22,309 nucleotides of DNA, taken from positions 1 to 22,309 of IMG/VR virus record IMGVR_UViG_3300038427_000172; one strand, given 5' to 3'. This DNA comes from a virus. A program made the position numbers and the translations under genes. The notes beneath the pieces were generated by a model. It had not been told where the DNA came from. It ran no database searches and saw only the letters and a list, made by a program, of their open reading frames with translations. Positions 13,953-19,513 of this stretch are shown here, piece by piece. How positions within the stretch are numbered: position 1 is the stretch's first letter; each line of letters begins with the position of its first letter.

Positions 13953-13975
13953 TATATTTTATAGTATAGCATTGG
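13953..13975 (-). promoter_or_regulatory. TATA promoter of the lysis unit, with an inverted copy of the head-promoter motif
   Basis: On the minus strand TATAAAATA (13955-13963) lies about 28 bases before the ATG at 13931. Read on the plus strand, 13956-13974 matches the core of the head promoters (TATAGTATAGC and flanks) at 16 of 19 positions, so the shared motif is present here in the opposite orientation to the gene. It may be a regulator site that overlaps the promoter. Confidence 0.6.
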
Positions 13976-13991
13976 GATACAAGACTATACG

Positions 13992-14363
13992 CTACCATCT
14001 CCTATCGACGTAGCCGAAGCGGATCCTCTTAATCACCGCGTCGACTGAATCGAGGTGGTTCATCTTGACGAACATCGCGCAGAAGTCCGCGGGGTTCCGA
14101 CCAGGGAAGCCTTCGAGGATCATCTCTTGCCGGCCATATACGGGGTCATCCAGGATCCTCCCGAGCCGCTCCGAGCGGACCCCTCGGATCTCAATGAAGC
14201 AGATCCGCGTAACTTTCTCGCCCTTCTTCAATCCCTGCCCTTTCTCCACAGCGCAGAGGATCTCGCCCGAGGAGAGGTCCTTCCAGCCGGTCCTTCTGGT
14301 TACTTCCTTCGTTCTGGCCCTGACCTGCTCCGTGGTGGCGCTGAAGCTGATGTTGCGGGTCAT
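13992..14363 (-). CDS. ASCH-domain protein
   Basis: 123 residues. The opening MTRNISFSATTEQVRARTKE leads to VTRRTGWKDLSSGEILCAVEKGQGLKKGEKV (in two parts), the pattern of short phage ASCH proteins: 'S-F-x-x-T-x-x-Q-x-x-x-x-x-K-x-V-T-R-R-x-G-W' then 'G-x-x-L-x-A-V-E-K-G-x-G-L-K-K-G'. ASCH is a PUA-related fold thought to bind RNA or modified nucleic acid, and some members act as regulators or nucleases. The ATG at 14363 overlaps the previous stop by ATGA. It is the last gene of the metabolic block before the lysis promoter. Confidence 0.8.
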   Translation of the reverse strand: MTRNISFSATTEQVRARTKEVTRRTGWKDLSSGEILCAVEKGQGLKKGEKVTRICFIEIRGVRSERLGRILDDPVYGRQEMILEGFPGRNPADFCAMFVKMNHLDSVDAVIKRIRFGYVDRRW

Positions 14364-14605
14364 GCGAAGGCCCCTACAAGATGCCGCCCATCTCGGACCG
14401 GGCGACAGGTCTTCATCTGGTCGACGCAATAGGCTTCAGTTATGCCGCATCGAAGATATTTCCGCTCCGGGCAGCGGAGGCATTTCCCGCGGGCCCGGTG
14501 GGTTTTTATAAATTCCTGGTGCTCTTCCTGGGCCTTCATTACGCGATCAAAGGTCTCCTTCCAGGCTCGATACTCCTCCGAGCCGTCATCCTCTGGTAGA
14601 GTCAT
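14360..14605 (-). CDS. Cysteine-rich small protein
   Basis: 81 residues. An N-terminal helical half (DGSEEYRAWKETFDRVMK, and AQEEHQEFIKTHR) precedes a five-cysteine cluster C42, C45, C53, C60, C67 in CLRCPERKYLRCG and CVDQMKTC, suitable for zinc or an iron-sulfur cluster. The start at 14605 couples to the methyltransferase stop by ATGA; an ATG six bases upstream (14611) is possible. Function unknown. Confidence 0.65.
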   Translation of the reverse strand: MTLPEDDGSEEYRAWKETFDRVMKAQEEHQEFIKTHRARGKCLRCPERKYLRCGITEAYCVDQMKTCRPVRDGRHLVGAFA

Positions 14606-15336
14606 GCCCATCCCTTCAGGGTTGTTCCTTTAGTCTTCCGCCCATCGACCGCCCGGGCGGGCCTCATCAGGGTCTTTGGAGGGAGGTCCGCAAGGGTCGT
14701 CTGTGACAGCCGGCCCCGGGCGGTCTCGGCAACCTTCGGGTCGATCTCGAAGCCCATCCAGGGCATCCCCAGGAGCTCGGCTGCCAGGAGGGAGGTCCCC
14801 GAGCCCGCGAAGGGGTCCAGAACCGTATCCCCTGGATGCCCGTAGAGCTCGGCGAGGTAGAGGGCCTCCTTGAGAGACTGCTGCCATTTATGATACCGCT
14901 TCTCCATGTAGCTCCTCGGCAGGATATCAACCCCAAACCATTCTTGCTTTTTCAGCGGAGCCTTTTGGAAGATGAGGATCGGCTTGTAGGCCGCGGTGAG
15001 GTTCCGATTCCATATTCGGGCCCGCGGTGCGCGGTTCTCCTGCACCATTAGCCAATACCACTCGAGACTTTGCGAGAGGAGCCCCATCACCCAGGGAAGA
15101 TAGAAGTGGGCCGAGTAGGTGACGAGGAAGCCCGAAGGCTTGAGGATCCGGGCGGCATGCCGGGCGAGGGTCCCGTAGGCTTGCTGATACGTCTCCTGCA
15201 GGTAGGGCGGATCCGTGAGGATCAGGTCGATGGAGCCGTCCGGGATCCGCGCCATGCCGATATCGCAATCCTCGGTGAAGAGCGTCCTCGAGTGCATCTC
15301 CTTCCAGGCCCGGGCCCCGCAGTCTTCACCGCTCAT
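14602..15336 (-). CDS. DNA methyltransferase, beta-class (DPPY before DPFAGSGT)
   Basis: 244 residues. Motif IV LILTDPPYLQ (39-47) precedes motif I TVLDPFAGSGT (171-181), so motif order is that of the beta group of N6-adenine or N4-cytosine methyltransferases. Methyl transfer comes from S-adenosylmethionine. The segment GDTVLDPFAGSG and the following AAELLGMPWMGFEID are the standard AdoMet site. It is coupled by ATGA to the other methyltransferase gene upstream. No restriction enzyme is adjacent, so protection of viral DNA or regulation is likelier than a full restriction system. The target base is not determinable: DPPY is usual for N6-adenine. Confidence 0.88.
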   Translation of the reverse strand: MSGEDCGARAWKEMHSRTLFTEDCDIGMARIPDGSIDLILTDPPYLQETYQQAYGTLARHAARILKPSGFLVTYSAHFYLPWVMGLLSQSLEWYWLMVQENRAPRARIWNRNLTAAYKPILIFQKAPLKKQEWFGVDILPRSYMEKRYHKWQQSLKEALYLAELYGHPGDTVLDPFAGSGTSLLAAELLGMPWMGFEIDPKVAETARGRLSQTTLADLPPKTLMRPARAVDGRKTKGTTLKGWA

Positions 15337-15842
15337 GGCGAGACCTTCCTTTCAACCGTTACGATCGTGTCGTTGTGCCCCTGGCCGTGGCTGACCAGCA
15401 GGATCTCGATGATCTCGAATCCCCTGGACTGCCCGAAGCCGTGAGAATTCCATCCGAAAGAGATGGCGAGGCCGCCCGGCCGGATCTTATCACAGATCGG
15501 ATTCTTCACTCGGTTATAGAACCGATCTGATGTATCCAGGGAGGTCGCTTTCTTCCCGCACGCTTTGTAATGCTCGGATATCTGCCGCTTCGAGTAGGGT
15601 GGATCAAAGAGGACCCCGGCGAAGGTTCCTACCAGCGCCGCGCAGAACTCGCCCGCCTCCATGTGGCACATCGCCGGGGTCTCCGGGTCCATGTCATTCG
15701 TAAGCTCGGCCGGGCTATTCATGCCGGCGAAGGGGTCGACCCACCCCATTCCATCCCCGACATATCTCTTGACGAGCTCGGCGATGGGTCGAATGGTGAA
15801 TGTCCAGCGGGAAGGGGCCGCTACTGCACGGGAGATTATCAT
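15333..15842 (-). CDS. Phage-type DNA adenine methyltransferase
   Basis: 169 residues. Motif IV FDPPYSKRQ (79-87) follows motif I-like WVDPFAG (34-40), the opposite order to the neighbouring enzyme. This short form, with the 'V-D-P-F-A-G-x-x-S-P-A' N-terminal block and DPPY, is known from phages as an adenine-specific methyltransferase-like protein. The ATG at 15842 overlaps the zinc-ribbon gene by ATGA, so longer in-frame starts up to 16019 are rejected because they cross that gene. Likely N6-adenine methylation of viral DNA; specificity unknown. Confidence 0.8.
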   Translation of the reverse strand: MIISRAVAAPSRWTFTIRPIAELVKRYVGDGMGWVDPFAGMNSPAELTNDMDPETPAMCHMEAGEFCAALVGTFAGVLFDPPYSKRQISEHYKACGKKATSLDTSDRFYNRVKNPICDKIRPGGLAISFGWNSHGFGQSRGFEIIEILLVSHGQGHNDTIVTVERKVSP

Positions 15843-16015
15843 GCCGAGTCCGCCCGCACCCCGGCCGGGTGCTTCGCGTAGAACCGATGGCCGCACTTCG
15901 GGCACCGGGCCCTTCCGAGGAGCGCCGTCTTGAAGATCCAGAAGATCCAGCCGCACCCAGGGCAGAAGGTATAGGTCGTGACCTTCTCTTCCAAGCTGAC
16001 CGTTCCTTCCCTCAT
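15839..16015 (-). CDS. Zinc-ribbon small protein
   Basis: 58 residues with two knuckles, C18/C21 (FCPGCGWIF) and C38/C41 (RCPKCGHRF), the classic CPxCG zinc ribbon. It is coupled at both ends by ATGA overlaps, to the coiled-coil gene and to the methyltransferase gene. Too short for common ORF cut-offs. It could bind the methyltransferase or DNA; function unknown. Confidence 0.7.
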   Translation of the reverse strand: MREGTVSLEEKVTTYTFCPGCGWIFWIFKTALLGRARCPKCGHRFYAKHPAGVRADSA

Positions 16016-16365
16016 CCACTCGCCTCCTTTGAGTCTACGAGGGGTCTCTCCAGGGCGACCGGCCGGGCATGCTTCTTCTGAATAAGGGAGGTTATCAACT
16101 GGTATTCCCGGGCCCGGCTTCGGTGCTCTTCGCAGTTTAACTCGCAGCGTTGGGCCGCGATCTCCTCCACCTCGGAGAGTTCCTTAAGTTTCTTCTCGGT
16201 GATATGCCCCTTTTCAACCTGCCCCCGGACGATCTCCTTCAGGGTATTCTGGAGGATCTTCTGGTAGGGGACATTTCCGAGCTCCAGGATCTCCAGCTCA
16301 ACCTTCTCGATGGAGAGGATAAGCCGCTCCCGCTCCCGGTATTTCTGCTTTGGGCCGCGCCTCAT
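16012..16365 (-). CDS. Charged helical protein with an N-terminal basic motif
   Basis: 117 residues, starting MRRGPKQKYRERERLILS. Predicted almost entirely helical, with repeated KxxE-type charges and a central ILQNTLKEIVRGQVEKGHITEKK split by a turn. A lone CELNCEEH could bind metal. The N-terminal RRGPK/R motif is AT-hook-like, so DNA binding is possible. It starts by an ATGA overlap with the uncertain ORF upstream and is downstream of the AT-rich dyad region. Not recognised. Confidence 0.6.
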   Translation of the reverse strand: MRRGPKQKYRERERLILSIEKVELEILELGNVPYQKILQNTLKEIVRGQVEKGHITEKKLKELSEVEEIAAQRCELNCEEHRSRAREYQLITSLIQKKHARPVALERPLVDSKEASG

Positions 16366-16588
16366 GAGGCCCCCCCGAATTGCGGTAATACGGTATCCGT
16401 ATTTATCGCCGGTGACAGAATTATGGAAACCGAGTTTCCAAGTTTCCGGAAAACACCCGAGGGAATTATAGTATTATAGTATCCGTAATTTCTCCTAGCT
16501 ACTACTACTACCAAAGGATCACGGATTCCGTAATTCCCTTTAGGCGTGAAATAAAGTAATATGGATTCCATAATTCGATTTTGAGTCA
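16362..16588 (-). CDS. Uncertain ORF across an AT-rich dyad region
   Basis: A 75-codon frame (begins MTQNRIMESI) with ATGA overlaps at both ends. Its codons (many TTA, ATA, AGA, AGG and a run of four GTA) differ from the GC-rich neighbours, and its DNA is full of short inverted repeats. GVFRKLGNSVSIILSP resembles the AbrB swapped-hairpin core, but the rest does not. It may be a real small regulator, or open only by chance over a control region. See 16387-16572. Confidence 0.35.
16387..16572. promoter_or_regulatory. AT-rich cluster of inverted repeats and repeated YCCRTAATT motifs
   Basis: About 190 bases with several exact dyads: AATACGG-TAT-CCGTATT (16387-16403), GGAAAC-CGA-GTTTCC (16425-16439), TTTCCGGAAA (16443-16452), ACGGA-T-TCCGT (16521-16531) and TATGGA-T-TCCATA (16560-16572). 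Motifs close to TCCGTAATT or TCCATAATT recur about six times on both strands. ACTATAATACTATAAT on the minus strand (about 16466-16481) could hold a TATA box. A CTA microsatellite lies at 16499-16511. Candidate operator array or replication origin. Confidence 0.55.
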
Positions 16589-16822
16589 TGACCGCCCCTC
16601 CCCTGGGCGCGGACCGCCCTTGCCTCTTCCATGCCAAGCTCGGAGGGTTGCGCTGGTCTTGAGGCGGGTCTCCCGGGATGGCCGCCCCATCGAGTTCCTG
16701 CCCATCCGTCTCCGTGCCTCCTTGGAGTATTCTGGGATCCCGTCCCGCTGGTTGAGCTCCTTCAGGACCATCCCGAGGGATACCTTCTTGGTTCCCTCGG
16801 CCCCGAGCGGTGCAACCTTCAT
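16586..16822 (-). CDS. Small basic protein of unknown function
   Basis: 78 residues (begins MKVAPLGAEGTKKVSLG). An N-terminal helix-turn-helix-like stretch (GMVLKELNQRDGIPEYSKEA) is followed by a very basic, Arg/Gly-rich tail. Coupled by ATGA to the gene upstream. The first half could be a small DNA-binding domain. No family recognised. Confidence 0.55.
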   Translation of the reverse strand: MKVAPLGAEGTKKVSLGMVLKELNQRDGIPEYSKEARRRMGRNSMGRPSRETRLKTSATLRAWHGRGKGGPRPGEGRS

Positions 16823-17001
16823 CGCGTCTCAACCTCCTGGATGGTAGCAAGGAAGGCGAGCACCTCGTCCTTCATGTCCTTCGCGGTCTCGTCAGGGAAT
16901 GGCGTGGTCTTCTCCCAAATCTTCTGACCGTGAGCCTTTATGCGGGCGATCTGATCAACGTGAATCGACCGGAAAGGGGAGTCTACCTCTACTTTTTCCA
17001 T
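16819..17001 (-). CDS. Small helical protein
   Basis: 60 residues (begins MEKVEVDSPFRSIHVDQIAR), mostly helical with AKDMKDEVLAFLATIQEVE at the C-terminus. It overlaps the upstream gene by 13 bases. A longer in-frame reading upstream (to 17376) is a shadow of the genes above and is rejected. Function unknown. Confidence 0.6.
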   Translation of the reverse strand: MEKVEVDSPFRSIHVDQIARIKAHGQKIWEKTTPFPDETAKDMKDEVLAFLATIQEVETR

Positions 17002-17270
17002 GAGGAAATCTTCCCCCCCCGCCCGACCGTGTGGACCGTCCAGCCAAGATCGTGCATGGTGTAGCTGATGAGCCGCAGGAGGTATCGCCCCTGGAGGCCG
17101 GCCGTTGTGGTTGTATCGCCATCCAGGGCCCCCATGATGGTCCCGATGCCTACGATGGTCCGACCCTTCAAGATCTTCGATTTCTTGAGAAAGGCGGCGA
17201 GGGCCTTCCGCTCCGGTTTCATCCAGGGAGCGGACCACTTCACCGCCTGCCGTATCTGGAGCTGGCTCAT
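16989..17270 (-). CDS. Small mixed alpha-beta protein
   Basis: 93 residues (begins MSQLQIRQAVKWSAPWMKPE), with a beta-rich centre GRTIVGIGTIMGALDG and TTTTAGLQGRYLLRLISYT, and a C-terminal GWTVHTVGRGGKISSW. The ATG at 17270 overlaps the zinc-ribbon stop by ATGA, which sets the start over longer frames. No recognised motif. Confidence 0.6.
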   Translation of the reverse strand: MSQLQIRQAVKWSAPWMKPERKALAAFLKKSKILKGRTIVGIGTIMGALDGDTTTTAGLQGRYLLRLISYTMHDLGWTVHTVGRGGKISSWKK

Positions 17271-17530
17271 CGAAGTCCCTCCCGCCGCGGGAGATCGCTG
17301 GCTTTGACGAACCCATGCCGCCGCGGTGGGCCCCCATGGACCCATTCGGGGCGGACCCGCTCGGCGTTGTTATCAAGGGTTAGGTCCTTGACCTTGATGG
17401 GGCCGATCTTCTTCTCATGCCCCGCTACCGGGCTCCTCTTATTGCAGAAGAAGCAGAGGAAGGTCTCGGCCCCGGGGATCGCCATTCTCCGAGCCCCGCA
17501 GTGAGGGCAGATAACCCAGACGTTAGCCAT
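17267..17530 (-). CDS. Zinc-ribbon protein
   Basis: 87 residues. C8/C11 (WVICPHCGARR) and C26/C29 (FLCFFCNKR) make a compact zinc ribbon. A basic C-terminal half follows (RRHGFVKASDLPRREGLR). Its start overlaps the PD-(D/E)XK nuclease gene by eight bases. Many phages encode such a ribbon next to nucleases; partner unknown. Confidence 0.7.
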   Translation of the reverse strand: MANVWVICPHCGARRMAIPGAETFLCFFCNKRSPVAGHEKKIGPIKVKDLTLDNNAERVRPEWVHGGPPRRHGFVKASDLPRREGLR

Positions 17531-17933
17531 TGAGCCGGTCCTCCAGGGCCCTCATCTTTATCGAGACCTCCTCCCGGGACTTGAGGATCTCCAGGAAGGT
17601 CTTCCACTCGAGCATGACGAACTCCTGTCCCCGAGCCATTCTGGGGTTCTTGAAGACGAAGAGAGGGGGGAGCTTCAGCTTCTCGCTATGACGCTCGGCT
17701 TGCCGCCACTTTGCCCAGAAGAGGGTGGCGTCCGCGTTCTGGCATTCGACCGCGAAGGGGAAGACCGCCCGGGCCCGCCCAGAGAGGAAGAGCACGTCCT
17801 CCCCCTGGAGACCCATCGGGGTCGACCTGATATCATCCGCGGTGAGCCCAAAGGCATCCCGGACGGCATTCGAGACCATATCCTGACAGACCCGGGCCTT
17901 CGCCTTCCGAGCCTTCACGCTGTTCGCGGTCAT
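17523..17933 (-). CDS. PD-(D/E)XK nuclease-like protein, Holliday-junction-resolvase type
   Basis: 136 residues. Characteristic of a phage family: an N-terminal helix with basic residues, STPMGLQGEDVLFL (36-50), then FPFAVECQNADATLFWAKWRQAE. D46 and E63 are in place for the D...E-x-K catalytic core, but the expected Lys is Gln65 (ECQN where relatives read ECKN). From memory, relatives are annotated as putative resolvases or endonucleases that resolve branched DNA before packaging. The Gln substitution may lower or alter activity. Coupled to the DUF3310-like gene by ATGA. Confidence 0.75.
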   Translation of the reverse strand: MTANSVKARKAKARVCQDMVSNAVRDAFGLTADDIRSTPMGLQGEDVLFLSGRARAVFPFAVECQNADATLFWAKWRQAERHSEKLKLPPLFVFKNPRMARGQEFVMLEWKTFLEILKSREEVSIKMRALEDRLNG

Positions 17934-18184
17934 CGGACGGCCCCCTTCATTTTCTGCATATTCTCAACGGCGACCGCGGCACGCTCCAGATACCACACCG
18001 CCTTTCTGAAGTCCTCGGCAGTCTTGTCTGGGATCTTCATCCCGGCCCGCCAGATATACTTCATCGCGCACCCCTTACAGAACCCCAAGAATGCCTCGGA
18101 GCTCATAGATGCCTCGATAGCGTCGATAGCCTCGATACGGCCCTGATTATAATGCGGGGGATGGAATATTGGATCGCCAGTCAT
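17930..18184 (-). CDS. DUF3310-like (SaV-type) small protein
   Basis: 84 residues. The motif PPHYNQGRIEAIDAIEA (9-25), followed by AFLGFCKGCAMKYIWRAGMK and DFRKAVWYLERA, is the well-known DUF3310 pattern seen in many phages: 'H-Y-x-x-x-x-I-E-x-I-D' then 'G-F-x-x-G-x-x-x-K-Y-x-x-R-x-x-x-K' then 'D-L/F-x-K-A-x-x-Y-L'. It is usually near nucleotide-metabolism or replication genes, as here beside MazG-like. Function is not established; a nucleotide kinase or dimeric regulator has been suggested. Confidence 0.85.
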   Translation of the reverse strand: MTGDPIFHPPHYNQGRIEAIDAIEASMSSEAFLGFCKGCAMKYIWRAGMKIPDKTAEDFRKAVWYLERAAVAVENMQKMKGAVR

Positions 18185-18540
18185 TCCCGTCCCTCCGATG
18201 TAAGGAGGAGCGCCTCAATTCTTCGGCCCTTGGTCTCCCGAGCGAGCTGGTAGATATATCCGAATCGGGCCTCACCAGTCTCCTCGATGAGGGCCTGCTG
18301 TAGTTCCCCCATCATAAGATCTACATCCACCATCTCCCCGATTACCTGGGTGATAACTCGGTTCCGGTTCCCTTTTGGCCTGCGCATGAGATGGGAAACC
18401 GCAACGATGAGCTCGGCGCACTCCTCCTTTACCATGTTAAATTGATCGGCTTCCCCCCTGGCTTTGAGGGCCCGTTTGAAGAGGAGGATCTCTTTCAATG
18501 TGTAATTTCGATTCACGCCATCGCCCCCGCCTTCTGCCAT
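18181..18540 (-). CDS. MazG-like nucleotide pyrophosphohydrolase
   Basis: 119 residues from the ATG at 18540. The motif EExxE is E39-E40-x-x-E43 (KEECAEL) and ExxD is E69-x-x-D72 (GEMVDVD), the metal-binding acidic residues of the all-alpha NTP pyrophosphatases (MazG/dUTPase-like). These enzymes convert NTPs or dNTPs to NMP and pyrophosphate; phage versions may adjust nucleotide or ppGpp-like pools. A GTG at 18516, which overlaps the HNH-gene stop as GTGA, is a strong alternative start, since the ATG shows no Shine-Dalgarno and the frames overlap by 28 bases. Confidence 0.8.
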   Translation of the reverse strand: MAEGGGDGVNRNYTLKEILLFKRALKARGEADQFNMVKEECAELIVAVSHLMRRPKGNRNRVITQVIGEMVDVDLMMGELQQALIEETGEARFGYIYQLARETKGRRIEALLLTSEGRE

Positions 18541-19181
18541 GCTGTCCAGAGGCTTACCCGGTTCGGAGCACAGCGCATCTTCTGGGTCACGCACTCGTAG
18601 AGGTGCGGGCAATCCAGGTGACATCCGAGGTCGATGATCATTCGGTCGATGTTCGGATGGGCCCGGACCTCTTCAGCGGTCGGAGTAGGATAACGCCCTT
18701 CCTTCAACCGCTGCCGGAAGTCCCGGTCATTCTCCCGCCTGAACTTCTCCCGGGAGTCCTTCCGATCCCGGCGAATCTGCCGGAGGGCCCGCTTCATCTC
18801 CGGGGGGAGACAGCGGAAGCAGGTCTCATTTCCTTGCTTCGTATAGCGTTCCTTGCACTTCGGGCAGAGAACTTCACCCCGATGGAGATGGTGGTGACAT
18901 TTCGCGCACATCGGGCGGCAGCCCGAGAGGTAGAGGTTGATATACTCGGGCTTCCCGTAGTCATCCAGGGAGGAGTGATGCGGAACCTGGGCGGGCCTCC
19001 CGCACCAGATACAGACTTTCCCGGGGAGCCATGCCGCCTCCGCCGCCTTCCATTCCGGGGAAGCCCAGATATCCTCCAGCTTCTTCCGGTGGTTGATGGT
19101 CCGAATCTCTTCCGGGCAAACCCCTGGATGAGCCTGCCGGGCGTTCCGCTTATCAAAAATCTGACATCTCCCGGGGCTCAT
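18513..19181 (-). CDS. HNH-type zinc endonuclease-like protein
   Basis: 222 residues. An HNH-like core: C57/C60 (VCIWCGRPA), the doublet H68-H69 (VPHH), N82 in INLYLSG, and C92/C95 followed by HHHLH (CRPMCAKCHHHLH). The pattern 'C-x-x-C ... H-H ... N ... C-x-x-C-H-H' is that of phage HNH nucleases that work near packaging or replication. Two more CxxC pairs follow (C106/C109, C121/C124), then a very basic helix (KRALRQIRRDRKDSREKFRR). The ATG at 19181 overlaps the small membrane ORF by ATGA; the longer frame to 19259 is rejected. Catalysis is not proven. Confidence 0.75.
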   Translation of the reverse strand: MSPGRCQIFDKRNARQAHPGVCPEEIRTINHRKKLEDIWASPEWKAAEAAWLPGKVCIWCGRPAQVPHHSSLDDYGKPEYINLYLSGCRPMCAKCHHHLHRGEVLCPKCKERYTKQGNETCFRCLPPEMKRALRQIRRDRKDSREKFRRENDRDFRQRLKEGRYPTPTAEEVRAHPNIDRMIIDLGCHLDCPHLYECVTQKMRCAPNRVSLWTAWQKAGAMA

Positions 19182-19291
19182 AGGGGTATCGCCCCCCCGA
19201 TCCCCACGGCCGTCAGCGCGAGCAGCATAGCGGAGACCATCAGGAAGTAGCAGCCCCACTCGAGATGAGTTAGGGTCCCTTCGCGGGTCAT
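19178..19291 (-). CDS. 37-residue membrane peptide
   Basis: 37 codons (begins MTREGTLTHLEWG) with one hydrophobic segment LMVSAMLLALTAVGIGGA, a likely single transmembrane helix. It starts three bases after the upstream stop and couples to the HNH gene by ATGA. Short, but its hydrophobicity and coupling suggest it is real. Function unknown. Confidence 0.5.
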   Translation of the reverse strand: MTREGTLTHLEWGCYFLMVSAMLLALTAVGIGGAIPL

Positions 19292-19294
19292 TTG

Positions 19295-19513
19295 TTACAC
19301 CCGGAGGGTAGTCTGGGCTGCCCGGGCCGCGGCCTCTTCCTCATACTGACGAGTCGCATCCTTCAGGGCCGCAGAGAGGAGCGCGGGATCCTCGATACCG
19401 CCCCCCCCGACTGTGATCGAATCGAAAGGATGTGTGTAGGTAGTCCCTGTTGCATCTCCCCCGGCGGACATTTCTTTGACCCTGACCATGACAGAGACCT
19501 CGTAGTCGGGCAT
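19295..19513 (-). CDS. Small protein of unknown function
   Basis: 72 residues (begins MPDYEVSVMVRVKEMSAGG), with an N-terminal beta strand, a Thr/Gly-rich middle and a helical C-terminus with ALKDATRQYEEEAAARAA. The start overlaps the previous stop by one base (TGATG). No recognised motif. Confidence 0.6.
   Translation of the reverse strand: MPDYEVSVMVRVKEMSAGGDATGTTYTHPFDSITVGGGGIEDPALLSAALKDATRQYEEEAAARAAQTTLRV

Noticed and set aside
16362-16588. AbrB-family regulator
   Set aside because: Only about 14 residues resemble the family core; the rest and the codon use do not fit, so it was kept as an uncertain ORF.
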